DNA of 64,000 nucleotides, from NCBI GenBank assembly GCA_032622095.1, contig CP136066.1, positions 53,098,609 through 53,162,608 of the forward strand. The letters run 5' to 3'. The DNA comes from Siphonodentalium dalli (taxonomy: Eukaryota > Mollusca > Scaphopoda > Gadilida > Siphonodentaliidae). The position numbers and the translations under genes are program-made. Below are positions 1-10,950 of the stretch, one piece after another; positions within the stretch are counted from its first letter, which is position 1, and each line of letters opens with the position of its first letter. The notes under the pieces were generated by a model. That model searched no databases. It worked only from the letters and a program-made list of their open reading frames with translations, and was not told the origin of the DNA.

Positions 1-240
1 TGTTTTTTTAATAAAGTGGGTAGGTTATTGCCCAATCCTCATGCTGAAGCTACTACATGCATCATGCTCATATATGTGTTGAATTCTGTCGATTGTATTG
101 GAACAAAATATATTGTATACTAAAGGGTATGTAATAAGCAGAATTGCCTATATAACGTTCTCCATTTCTTGGGGATATGCCCAACGTATTAGGGGGCTAA
201 CTTTTGTGATGTGTTTATGTTTAGTATTATATTCTTTCAG

Positions 241-509
241 GCTGTGATGTGTATGGCATGACATTCTACAGCTCACCAGGTATGATATCCGTACGCAACA
301 AAGAACAACAGACTGGCCACACTCTAACATCGTGTGCTGCAAAGTGCTGGAATGCATTGTATGCGTGTGTGTTCTTCGAATTCAATGTTAGTGGCCGCTG
401 CCATACAGCAGTTGTGGGAAAACTAGATGTGGATGCAATTCCGGATGCCTGGAAGATAGTTGCGGGATGGACTGGATACCACAGAAACTGTTTCTACATT
501 ACCAAGTAG
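241..509 (+). CDS. Terminal exon with PAN/apple-like cysteine module (partial gene)
   Basis: This is a 3' exon of a probable secreted protein whose earlier exons lie left of the window. A polypyrimidine tract and AG end at 240. The reading frame is entered at phase 1 and closes with TAG at 507-509. The roughly 88-residue peptide has six cysteines in a PAN/apple-like arrangement: one near the start (CDVYGM), a core containing SCAAKCW and ACVFFEF, then RCHT, and a last one in NCFYITK. PAN modules are extracellular protein- or carbohydrate-binding folds. An exon of exactly the same length (269 nt) and about 71% peptide identity lies inverted at 39491-39759, with the same splice-acceptor context. 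No ATG is needed because this is an internal-to-terminal exon. The ligand is unknown. Confidence 0.72.
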
Positions 510-3047
510 ATACCAGGAACATATCTTCTGAGAGAATGTATGCCTCACATTCCTGGAACTGTCAGACCAAATTAATTGAAATCGTCAGGATAGTATGACT
601 TTCCAACAAGTATTTAGTGAGAAATTTCTTCTTCTTTTTTTTAGACCAAAATTAGGCCATTTTCATACCTTCGCACTGACATTGCTATCATTTGGAATTT
701 ATCCAAAATAGGGAGTGCAATGTAACTTAGTTTGGAGATGTCAAACAGTTGGGCAACTTTTGGATGTAATTTGAGTGTATTGCTTGGTTTGGTTTAAATT
801 GTCTGCAGTTGATAATTCCAATTTGAAATCCCTGGCTACGTCCCTGCAGAGGGCCAATATCAAACAGCAATAATGGAAAACTGTATGCCCGCGGAAGATC
901 TTGGCCCGTATCTTATTTATGATGATGTTCGACTTCACAACACAGGAAATATGCGGAAGATCAGCAGTTGAGATGTTGGAATGTTACATTCCTTAGACAT
1001 TTAGTCCATCAATACATATTTGATATTTTTGAACTTTTTGAACTTTGGACTAATTCATTGTTTATGTTTTTAACCTATTATTTATACAAATTCTTTGTGT
1101 TACTCATATATACTTGTCATTCCGGGGGGGGGGGGGCTTGTTTTTTGTTTATGATGCTGTACATAGTGGACATAGTGGACATAGATATAATAATAAATAA
1201 CACTGTATAGAAACATAACCGTGAAGAAGAGCCCGAATAAATAGATATACTTTGTTCTTATATTCATTATTGATAATGTTAATAAAACAGAGAGAAATAT
1301 ATATATCGTTTATTCTCGTGACATGCGTATGTATAGTCACATGCAAAATAATGGAAAACATACAATAAACACACAGCCAGTAAGACCTATATGTCACGCT
1401 TAATATCAATCAGTTTGTATGTGTGTAAGGAATATTTTGCGTGTCAATTCCTGCAAACATAACGACAAAAGAAATTGAAACATTCATTATAATTCATTGC
1501 ATATATGTGTTAAGCTTTTATATCTATATAGATAATTATTTCGTTTGCCGAAAGCGTCGGAGAGATATTTAGATAATTGACGTTGATAAGATATTACATT
1601 CATCTGACACAAACACGATTTTGGATTAAGGTCACTCGATCCTCTCTGACACACAGGAGTTGCTCGATGAAGACATTAATATGATGCGATGGGCCGAGTC
1701 CTTCCTGACACATATTTGGACTATATCCATTACTAATTACTTTCATACATGTATCTGAATTAATATACATGCGTGCAACTAATAAAATATATTTTAAATC
1801 CAAACATCACCGAATATTCGAGATATATGTTAATGAATCATAGTTATTTATGATTCAAATGAAAATGATTCAGTATGAATGAGGTTAGACTTGAACATAT
1901 TACTAGTTGAACACATATATGATTATATAGATGTACACATATGGCTTCTGTGCTCTTGCGTGTCATGTTAACAACATGTAAATCACGTATGAAAGCATCC
2001 CTGTGGGAATGAAGAAAATGGCTCGGTGACTGAGCCAATGTTAAATAAGGGGTCCACGATAGCTACGTTTCTTATCACAGTAATTATATAATCTCTATTA
2101 TGCATTTTTTGCGAAAGCGATACTTGTATAGACCAGATAGTCATTCAGTTAACAGACCAAATAATAATGCTAAACCTGGTTTTTCATTCACTATATATGC
2201 GTCTTAATGTTGATACTACTGTGTTTATTGTTGCCCAATAAATCATGATGGTGTGGATGCGCCCTATATGCAATTATTTACTAAATGTATTTGTGCTTGT
2301 GTCAATAACTACATATATATCTCAAATACAATGTTCTTTGGTTAAATGAGATTAAACAATTTTATTGAAATTTGATCTTAGACCTATGGGAGCCTTTATT
2401 CAGCGGCGGCCCTTTTATGCGCTTCGTACACATTTTGATCGCTTAAATATTTTAAAAATAAACTTTCTGTTAATTTTGTTATAATAGTTTCTAGATTGAA
2501 CTGCTTGATCAATTTTACAAAATACATTTTTTTTGTTTTTTAAATTTATTTGCTTTTATAACTCCAAATTTGGAATATCCACCAGATTACCCCGAGTCGC
2601 CACACCACATATGATCGAAATTCTCCCAGGGGTCTGGGAGAAAAATCGCGAAGAGACCGACATACAGATATACAGATTCGACTCTTTTATATACAGATTA
2701 ATGGACTGAATATTTATAGGTATATGGAATAGATCGCATATTGTACAGATTTAGAAGAAATTCAAGAGTATGTCAACAATATATAAAGATACATGTAGAT
2801 AACTGAGGTATATGTGTGGTTTTATTTTGTAAAAGTATGTATATATGTCTAGTTATATTCTGTTATATAATCATGTGTATAGATATATAATTATTTATTA
2901 ATAAAAGACAGTTTTCTAGTATTCTAGTTCTCTATCAGAGGTAGCAGTGGTGGTTCGTTGTGCATAACATTTGGAGAATGTTCATTCAGATGACTAAGTG
3001 CCAATTCGGGGATAAATAATGTGGAAGGGAGAACAAAGGGACTTGTT
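510..3047. other. AT-rich non-coding stretch, no gene seen
   Basis: I see no convincing coding exon here. The only distinctive features are a run of 14 G at about 1123-1136 and a short repeat of a GTGGACATA word near 1165. The 3' untranslated region of the PAN exon presumably occupies the first few hundred bases, but I cannot place a polyadenylation site with confidence. Confidence 0.5.
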
Positions 3048-3395
3048 TTAAAGGGGCACTCTACACTAAAGCCGGCCATTTATGAGACCATCTCCTTTTA
3101 TATTCAACAGAATATATGCAACAAATGAATGAATTTGAACCATGGATTAGTTCAAAATACACTCATGTGCTCTATGAACGATGCAAACAGCGTGGTAATT
3201 ATAATGAAAATGTAAATGGCTGGAGTCATAAATTAATTTTCATTATAATTACAATGTTGTTTGTATCTTAATAGAGCACATGAGTGTATTTGACACTAAT
3301 CCATGGTTCAAATTCATTCTTTTGCATCTATTATGTTGAATATAAAAGGAGATGGTCCCATAAATGGCCGGATTTAGTATACAGTACCCCTTTAA
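3048..3395. mobile_element. Foldback MITE with ~160-bp inverted arms and TTAA flanks
   Basis: The left arm (from 3052) and right arm (to 3391) are near-perfect reverse complements for about 160 bp. They share, for example, a block around GAACCATGGATTAG and another around GGAGATGG/CCATCTCC. The outermost bases read TTAA-AGGGGCAC on the left, and AGGGGTAC-type termini next to TTAA on the right. The element therefore looks like a TTAA-targeting non-autonomous transposon of about 340 bp with no coding capacity. TTAA duplication is characteristic of piggyBac-type transposases, but the terminal bases do not obviously match the usual CCY start, so the superfamily is left open. Confidence 0.8.
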
Positions 3396-3533
3396 CCCTT
3401 TACCCAACAGAACGCCCAGAAACGCCCTAACAGCCTAAATTATCTTCGGTCTGTCTCAATAAAACCATGGAAATATGGGTATCATTGGAACCGGCTCATT
3501 GAGCACATTGTGATAGTTACAGTTATGCCCTGT

Positions 3534-3726
3534 GCCAATGCATTCTCTTATATATGCGAGTCGACCATAGGTCGCCTCGCATATATAAGAGAATGCATTG
3601 GCCTAAAAAAAACTTTTTTTTAACACTTTTTACCATTTTTTCTTTAATATGTGTTAAGCCAATGCATTCTCTTATATATGCGAGGCGACCTATGGTCGAC
3701 TCGCATATATAAGAGAATGCATTGGC
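3534..3726. repeat. Nested palindrome: two 69-bp palindromes in exact inverted orientation
   Basis: Segments 3534-3602 and 3658-3726 are exact reverse complements of each other over 69 bp. Each is itself an almost perfect palindrome, with one mismatched pair and a 3-base centre. Arms run inward from GCCAATGCATTCTC. The 55-bp spacer is A/T homopolymer-rich. Related structures occur at 38979-39236 and 42736-42996, where they sit inside TTAA-flanked elements. At this copy the outer terminal repeats are not clear, although a TTAACCCTTT string at 3392-3401 could be the left end. Confidence 0.88.
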
Positions 3727-3759
3727 ATTCTTTGCGGATATTCGGCATTCGTCTGAATG

Positions 3760-4720
3760 CCCTCCAACTCGTAAACACGAGTCGATTTCGATTGCAAGAT
3801 AAGGACTTACAAACTTTCAAGAGAAGTAGTTTTACCAGGTTTTGAGTTTTGGTCGGGTTGATCATTTACGATTAAATAGCGTTTTTATTATCGTTATCAA
3901 CGGTGAATATTATTCAAGACATTACATAAAAAGCGACGATGAGGCCATTCATTGAATACTGCAAAACATCTTGAGACCTCCCGGGCACCGTTTCATTTGT
4001 ATTGGTAACAGCGTTTTTTCCACAGGCTTTGAATGACTGGAAATAATGTTTTATTTTCAGGAATTTTTACGTTGAACATGAGAATAGTATTTACACTTTT
4101 CACATATAGAACATTCGCGGTTCCACATAAATATTATGACACCGATGTGTTCAGCTATATCATCGTACGTGTGCATGGAAGACAGTGGTCTAAAATTAAA
4201 GAACGTGCACATCGAACATTTACAACACATGCAAACGAGTAAAGCTACAAATAAGAATGCATTATTTTCGTTGAAAACCTTCACATTAGTTTGTGTCCTG
4301 GTCATAGTTCACTGAGACCAAAAGTGTTGAATCGTCAGCATAGAGTAACAGTATGCATGCAATTCACGACATCAGATGCATCATTGTCGGAGAGTAAAAA
4401 CAACAGAGGTACCAGAATGGGTCCAGTTCGGGTTTAGGAAAAGAGCCCTCAATGTCAACAATATAGGAACCACACGAGCGCATTTCAAGTAATCTGGGTG
4501 TATTGTAGCACATGAACAGTGTGGAATGGTTTATATCCGAGCAAAGCGGAAATGGCCTAGTTACAATTGTGAGTCACAATATTAGAACACTTAAGTACTA
4601 TTGTCAGGCCAATGGTTATATGTAACTATTAGAGTTAGATATGACTGTTTGTAGAATGAATCTGGTGAAAGAGAGATAACTCTAATCACAAAACAATATA
4701 TTGTAATGTGTAATTGTAAT
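3760..4720. other. No gene seen
   Basis: This is AT-rich spacer. Short open frames on both strands show no recognisable domain, splice structure or composition bias, and I regard them as chance. Confidence 0.45.
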
Positions 4721-4721
4721 G

Positions 4722-5000
4722 TGTGGAGCTCCGTGGTCCAGTGGTTAGCGTGTCGGACTTGTATTCGCTGTAAACACATCGATATGGGTTCGCGGCGCGT
4801 CGCGCCGGTCATTGAGTTTCCACACAGCAGTGGCTTGGCCGCTTTGAGCAACGTGCAACTATCGGATTGCTGGATGTTTCAAAACCCGCGCCAAGTTGTG
4901 ATCCTTGAGCAAGGTCGCTCGTACTGTGTCGGCTTCGCATCACTCATGTGTTAAACGAGTACCAGTCAGCTTGTCATACTGATGAGTATCAGAGCATGTT
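4722..5000 (+). mobile_element. tRNA-derived SINE
   Basis: The head at about 4724-4800 resembles a tRNA gene. A box A-like TGGTCCAGTGG is followed about 50 bp later by a box B-like GGGTTCGCGG that has drifted from the GGTTCRANNCC consensus. The downstream part, with a GAGCAAGGTCGCTCG-like block and GTGTTAAACGAGTACC, matches the style of tRNA-unrelated core domains common in invertebrate SINEs. Box B decay and the lack of an acceptor-stem partner argue against a working tRNA. The 3' boundary is approximate. Confidence 0.68.
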
Positions 5001-5149
5001 TTGATCAAACTAGAGCAGCACCTGCAATGGCTGCAGCCGGTTCATTGGTTGGCTAGTACATATGACTGGGGTAATATTGTACCAAGCGTGTTAGAGCAAG
5101 AAATTGGTTAATCGCTATATATAAAACTGGTCATTATTATAAGAGCACG

Positions 5150-5440
5150 GCAACAAGCCAAATTTCCAACTAAATCCTGAAAAGTTACCCATAATTATGC
5201 TGTGGTTAAGGAGTCGATTACTTAGGGCATTACTGTATAATCAATTAAAGGGAAATGTTCAGATAATAAGCTCAAAAATGGCCTATGGCCTGTCAAACTT
5301 ATTATCTTAACATTTCCTAACATAGTTGACAGTGGGTTGCATTATTTTGTTGCAATTAATCAATTCTGATAACTAAAGAAATATTGTTGTTGTTGTTGTT
5401 GTATCTTGATGATATGGGGACTGCCTGATAGAAAGAAACA
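5150..5440. repeat. Mosaic of dispersed repeats shared with 29.8 kb and 55.8/60.5 kb
   Basis: Bases about 5150-5241 are roughly 90% identical to the reverse complement of about 29800-29895, a segment lying inside an insertion that interrupts the LINE ORF. Bases about 5325-5430 match about 55750-55865 and the duplicate at 60510-60625, sharing blocks such as TTCTGATAACTAAAG and GATATGGGGAC. The stretch is therefore a composite of at least two dispersed repeats. A (TTG)n microsatellite near 5388 is included. Confidence 0.7.
5251..5317. repeat. Imperfect hairpin
   Basis: The inverted arms start GGAAATGTT on the left and end AACATTTCC on the right, with a shared AGATAATAAG/CTTATTATCT block and a GGCC-TAT-GGCC centre. 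It lies between the two dispersed repeat segments described for 5150-5440. Confidence 0.75.
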
Positions 5441-5814
5441 AAACAGCCGCTAACACCCATTTTGAATATTTGGAGTATGATGTCTATGGGCGTAGACAGA
5501 TGAGATAGTCATGATCAAGTCGCTGGCTATATTCTGAGCCTATGTTTATTTTGAGTCTTAAAGGTGATTTATACCACGATCGGGCGTTTTACTATATGTG
5601 AACATCGGTAGGATAAACATTTGCTGATTTTGCTCTATTCGGCACTAACTGTGTATAGCAGTACAGCCTGTATATAGATCGCTGTTACTTTTGCATTGAA
5701 ATTGTATATACTCTCATTAAGTTAATTAGAGTCTTTTCGTGCACAAATAACAAATTATACGAACACTGTCAATTTATTCTGACAAATGTGCATAAATGAT
5801 GGTATCATCCCTCC

Positions 5815-6035
5815 CCTGTTGGTACGCGGTATTCATCTGGCCATATTGAAGCTGTATACGCGGGGTTCAAACCTCGCTGTTAGTCAGTATTCACACCCTG
5901 TTTAGACCAAGTCTTCTCGGTCCACAACAACTTGGATAACTGTTTTTGAGTCGTTTCCGTCCGAAGGCCGGGTAGGATGCTCGGACTGCATGGGGCAAGT
6001 CCCTTCACCCTTTCTTTGCGTGTTCGATGATAATC
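5815..6035 (+). mobile_element. Second tRNA-derived SINE-like sequence
   Basis: A near-consensus box B (GGTTCAAACCT) occurs at about 5864. A poor box A candidate lies about 40 bp upstream, followed by a GC-richer core (CCGAAGGCCGGGTAGG region) and a tail near 6030. The layout is that of a SINE head plus core. The poor box A and lack of a second full copy in the window keep confidence modest. Confidence 0.45.
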
Positions 6036-6439
6036 GATTATGTCGGCGGTCGATGTTGGTGCTGACCGGAGACAAGGCGATGTGGTTGTTAGGGGCTGTT
6101 TTGTTTCTTTCTATATCTTTTCTTTTCGGGCGGTGATTTGTATGGTGATGTTGGCGAATCTGAATCGGAAGATTAATGAGTTTTGTTATCTGTGCTCTCT
6201 CTTTGTCGTTTTCGCCATGTCGAATTGTCTAAATGATTCTTGTAATATTGCTATCAGTTCTTTCTTTGAGCTAGTTTCTCTTCTTCTTCGGAATCGGATT
6301 AGAGTTCGGAATCGGAATCAGATGCGCCTTCGGAGTCGGATGTTGGTGATTCGGTTGCTGTAGGAGAGGCAGGTAAAGACTCTGGTTCGATGTACTCCGA
6401 AGTCTTTGGGTGAACTGGGAGGTGTCCACATCTATCCCT

Positions 6440-7343
6440 GGTGATGGAGAGCTTGGGATATCGGTCCGGGTGATGGAGAGCTTGGGATATCGGTCCGGGT
6501 GATGGAGAGCTTGGATATCGGTCCGGATGATGGAGAGCTTGTGATATCTGTCCGGGTGATGGAGAGCTTGGGATATCGGTTGGGGTGATGGAGAGCTTGG
6601 GATATCGATCCGGGTGATGTAGAGCTTGGGATATCGGTCCGGGTGATGGAGAGCTTGGGATATCGGTCCGGGTGATGGAGAGCTTGGGATATCGGTCCGA
6701 GTGATGGAGAGCTTTGGATATCGGTCCGGGTGATGGAGAGCTTGGGCTATCGGTCCGGGTGATGGAGATCTTGGGATATCGGTCGGGGTGATGGAGAGCT
6801 TGGGATATCGGTCCGGGTGATGGAGAGCTTGGGATATCGGTCCGGGTGATGGAGAGCTTGGGATATCGGTCCGTGTGATGGAGAGCTTGGGATATCGGTC
6901 CGGGTGATGGAGATCTTGGGATATCGGTCGGGGTGATGGAGAGCTTGGGATATCGATCCGGGTGATGGAGAGCTTGGGATATCGGTCCGGTGATGGAGAG
7001 CTTGTGATATCGGTCCGGGTGATGGATATCTTGGGATATCGGTCGGGGTGATGGAGAGCTTGGGATATCGGTCCGAGTGATGGAGAGCTTTGGATATCGG
7101 TCCGGGTGATGGAGAGCTTGGGCTATCGGTCCGGGTGATGGAGATCTTGGGATATCGGTCGGGGTGATGGAGAGCTTGGGATATCGGTCCGGGTGATGGA
7201 GAGCTTGGGATATCGGTCCGGGTGATGGAGAGTTTGGGATATCGGTCCGGGTGATGGAGATCTTGGGATATCGGTCGGGGTGATGGAGAGCTTGGGATAT
7301 CGGTCGGGGTGATGGAGAGCTTGGGATATCGGTCGGGGTGATG
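6440..7343 (+). repeat. Minisatellite, 30-bp unit, about 30 copies
   Basis: About 904 bp are made of a 30-bp unit. In one frame the unit translates as GDGELGISVR. Variant units recur in a pattern: a unit with GAGATCTTGG instead of GAGAGCTTGG, followed by GGTCGGGG instead of GGTCCGGG, appears near 6765, 6910, 7025, 7140 and 7255. This suggests amplification of a block of about 4-5 units. Several units carry 1-2 base deletions (for example near 6510 and 6988), so no continuous protein is encoded. Each unit carries a GATATC. Confidence 0.95.
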
Positions 7344-7358
7344 CTTTTTGTGGACCTA

Positions 7359-7405
7359 TTCCCGCCCGTTGCTCTTTTTATAACAGACGTTATAGTGGGC
7401 GGGAA
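7359..7405. repeat. Short hairpin beside the minisatellite
   Basis: TTCCCGCCC and GGGCGGGAA form the outer arms, with an inner TATAAC/GTTATA pairing. It lies 16 bp after the last minisatellite unit and may be part of the sequence that flanked the original single unit. Confidence 0.6.
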
Positions 7406-7972
7406 TTATATTGCATGTATGTCTTCGGATTAGGTCAAATGGACGTTTTGTATATATGAACTTAGAGGGGAGCCTTTCGCAAGCATGATGATATCAAACA
7501 TGGATATATCAGAGGTCCGTTATATGTCCAAAAAAACGAGATATGTAAGTAAACAAAGCATTCCGGAGAATTTCGCTTTGTCGCGCTATCAGAAAATTAT
7601 CGTATGATTACTATACATTTTTTCTATCACGGTAGATGATCAGGTGATCGGGTGATCAATCACATGCATGGGATTACGTGAATACCCTGTCTCCATGCAC
7701 GCTTGTTTACATGCAGTACGTCTTTTGAATAAACGTCCGTTATAGCAAAGCAACGGTGATGGACTCGGTCCAAAAACAGCATCATCCTAACCGCTATACC
7801 AATCTGTTGTGGACCGAGAAGGCTTTAACCCTTTCAAAACCGAAATCCAACTTCTGGTGTGGAATTTTGCAAGGAGTTTAATGCCACCAAAAAATCTACA
7901 GAGAAACCAAACAAAATCATCCTTAAAAAAGCTATTTGTTTGTCCCAAAAAAGTTGTTCCGTGATCTAGAAT

Positions 7973-8283
7973 CATTACACTAACGCGAGGCCTAAATGTG
8001 TTTTCACGTTTCCCCTTGGCGTCAGTTTTTTATCATATCTGTCGCAAAGTGAACGGAAACTTCCATGGTATCAATAAAAAGATATGTCTACTGAATACTC
8101 TTGAAATTATCACGGAATTAAAAAGTTAAAACGCCGGTTTTTGTACCGTATATTTATTCACCGTTATTACACTGACGCAGAACACAAAAATAATGTATCC
8201 ATAGACTGAACATTAAACAGTTGTGATAAAAGCGTCTGAAGTAAGCGTCTTCATAAACTAGTTGATTGGTCATTACACTAACA
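7973..8283. repeat. Cluster of a CATTACACTAACG motif
   Basis: The motif occurs at 7973-7985, in variant form near 8164-8177, and again at 8271-8282. The same 13-mer or its reverse complement recurs near 26536, 26577, 34942, 34962 and 35286, always close to inverted-repeat DNA. It behaves like a terminal or subterminal transposase-binding repeat. No ORF accompanies it here. Confidence 0.6.
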
Positions 8284-8545
8284 GGTCTGGCAAATGTGAT
8301 AATACAGCTACACTAGCTGTATTCAGCTAACCTAGCCGTATTCAGCTATATATTATACTCTCAAACCGGCTGTTTTTCGATAATAAACTAGAAGCTCTAA
8401 TTTGCGCATCGAAATTAGGCTACCATATTTTCCAGCCACCTTAAACCAATTCAAAACCGTCACTTGTTTTTTGACAAAGTGTTGCATTTTCTCGACACGG
8501 CGATGCTGATTTTGGGTGAAAACTTACTATGGCGGTCGATGTCAG
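8271..8545 (+). repeat. Dispersed repeat, inverted copy at 26281-26548
   Basis: About 265 bp here are roughly 90% identical to the reverse complement of 26281-26548. The match includes the AGCTGTATTCAGCTA block, the AAACCGGCTGTTTTTCGATAAT block and the GGCGGTCGATGTC end. Both copies abut the CATTACACTAACG motif. Short open frames inside are not conserved, so I treat it as a non-autonomous transposon fragment. Confidence 0.85.
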
Positions 8546-10184
8546 TAAATAATATGGGGACTCTTTTCTGCGAATGCATGCACTTGCTAACTTATAAAAT
8601 AAAGATAAACTTCACCGCAAACACTCGTTTCCTACTTCCCGATGTTAAACCGATATGGGGCGTTAGAATGGTGTACCTATCTCAAGCATTTAAAATTACA
8701 TACCACTAGCGGTTTGTGAGCGATACTAGTAACTATTTATAACGGTATATACAGATATTGTGCGGTATATTGCAAATGTATGGCACAGCATAGAGACAAC
8801 TGAAATGAAAATGCGACTTATATCATTTCTGAAGTATTTTAAACATGAAGTCCCGGGGTCAATACTATGAAACTTTTTCTTTGGAAGAATCTACAATTGT
8901 TTGTAAGAAATAACAATTTATCATTCCGCCAATACTATGAACCTACGATTACAAACATAAATCACAAATAGTACGTGTTCTTTGTATTTACAAATATCTC
9001 CAATCACAAAGAATGTTCGAGTACTATGAAACATAATTTTTCAGTTTTCGCACCCTTAACACGGATAATATATATATCTATGATACGCAGGGACGTGGCG
9101 ACAAGGGGTCGATTCACTCCCTCGGGAAAATATTTTGTCAGCTGGAAATTTCAAGTACAACCCACAGGGACGTCGCGACAAGGGGGTTGGGTTATGTTTC
9201 TCGCTCCAAACATTTTATCAACACGTTCAACAGCTGGAAATTTGATACCTGAAACAACATGAATTGGAAATTTTACAACAACAATAGGTTGAACTTGTTC
9301 TGTTATTTTGTTTTTTCCAGCAATTTATTAGGGGGTATTAGACCAACATTTGCATATTTACCTTCTTTGGTCAAAAGTTTGGATTGAAATGGCCTATATT
9401 TAGAAATTGTCAAACCTTATGGGGTGTCAGCTTGGATGTGATGTAGCAGTATGTGTTCCTTGTAACTACTGAAATTACCCAATTTATTGAAAGTTACAAC
9501 GTTAAGAACTTGTCTAGAATGTCTATATAGGGTGTCAAACATAAATTGTCGATTTTCACATCCTTAAACCAGAGCATATAACCATCTGATTCGCAGGGAT
9601 GTAGCCCCCTTATGAAAATGTGTTATCAATGGAAATCTCATAAACAGGGACATGGCGATAGTGGTCTTGGGAACACGATGCCTGGCACATTACAGCTGTT
9701 CAGAATAGGATGGGGCGAGTAGCCGCCAAATCGTATGAGTCACAACATCTCTGACAAAAGTTAGTGATTAATACAAATAGTGAGTGATACTTGCGGATTA
9801 TAGCCAACATTAGCATGTAACATGTACTTACCATAATCAATGATATATCCAAGAATGGATAAAAATGACGCGTGTTCCCAATATGAGTATGATTTTTCAC
9901 TCAAGAATGCATTGCGGATTATCCTTTGAGTTTCAATCGTCGACGCGAATGCATTTGGTCACGGTAAAGGACACGAATACGAAGATGCAAGCACAGTTTT
10001 CATAAATGACTAGAGCATAAATGCAGTGACGTGGCAAGATGCTCTCTTTTGTTTTCGAAACGTCGATATCCAACTGTATCCTCACCCTCAATTATAAACA
10101 ATTATAAAATTGTTTACCCCGGTTGGCTTCTGATTTTCAAGCTGTAACAGTAAGTTGTGCACCCCCGCCCCTTGGATTGGACAT

Positions 10185-10455
10185 ATTGACTAAATATGAC
10201 TAACTTAGTGTTAGTCACAAACGCTTGGAGTAACTTTGGTCAATTATTGGAATTATTTGCACATAATTCAGCAACTTTAATTTACGCCTTCCAATTGACG
10301 AAGAAAAGTCCCCATTTCTTAGTCGTTATGACTAACATCACCCTAGTAATTTTGATTAATGTTATGCCTCAGTCATATTGGCTGAACTAAGTCAGTCATC
10401 CTGAGGAAAAACGTTTGACTAACATATGTTAGTCATATTGACTAAGTTTTGTTAT
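10185..10455. repeat. Irregular array of TGACTAA / TTAGTCA words
   Basis: Both orientations of a TGACTAA-like word recur at irregular spacing, for example near 10188, 10197, 10212, 10318, 10328, 10392, 10417, 10430 and 10438. They include a composite palindrome TTAGTCATATTGACTAA at about 10430-10446. There is no fixed unit length, so this is not an ordinary satellite. Confidence 0.65.
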
Positions 10456-10664
10456 CAGCGTAGAAAAATTAAAATACTTTCCTCTTGATATACGATTCCA
10501 TCGTTATGTGGAATTTATAGGCATTTTTTTGTTCAAAGGGTGCATATGGAAATTATAGGATGGACACCCCGTCGCCAAACTGAGCCCATATAGCCACGTC
10601 CCTATCTAGATATATTATAAGATATCGGAGCAGTTTGAAATTATAAAATGACACTCCTATTGGT

Positions 10665-10950
10665 TTGGTTTGGTTTATTAGGGTTTATCGACGTTCTAGC
10701 CACTATGCCACACACGACGTTGTCAATTTTACGGGTCGAGGAAAGACCACGCAGAGGCTCGATTTCACCGAGAAATCGTCCCACTGCGTGTAGAAACCAC
10801 CGACCCCCGGAAAGCAACTGACAAACTTGCCCAGATACACGATTCCGGTCACCCTCCATATGACGGGGTTAGAACCAGCTTCGTCAGCGCTGGACGGCAT
10901 GTAACGGTGTAGTGCACCTGTGCACTCTACCGCACCACTCCTATAACCGA
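10665..10950 (-). mobile_element. tRNA-derived SINE, minus strand
   Basis: Read on the minus strand, the head at about 10950-10870 has a box A-like GCGGTAGAGTG and a box B-like GGTTCTAACCC. The body contains CCGGGGGTCGGTGG and CACGCAGTGGGACGA. The tail, near AACGTCGATAAACCC, ends in a short AAACC-type repeat (GGTTTGGTTTGG on the plus strand, about 10656). This gives the tRNA head, body and LINE-like tail order of a SINE. Truncated relatives lie at 52765-52905 and 57525-57665. Confidence 0.72.

Noticed and set aside
4722-4800. Possible functional tRNA gene
   Set aside because: Box B is degenerate and no cloverleaf with a paired acceptor stem forms. The downstream core identifies a SINE.
5850-5885. 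Good box B (GGTTCAAACCT) as a functional tRNA
   Set aside because: There is no convincing box A at the correct distance and no cloverleaf; SINE-like context.
6200-6420. Ser/Glu/Asp-rich frame before the minisatellite
   Set aside because: It is broken by a TAG and short. It is composed of GGAATC/GAGTCGG repeats and is better seen as simple sequence.
6440-7343. Regular 30-bp repeats considered as a CRISPR array
   Set aside because: There are no unique spacers between units, and the context is eukaryotic. It is a head-to-tail minisatellite.
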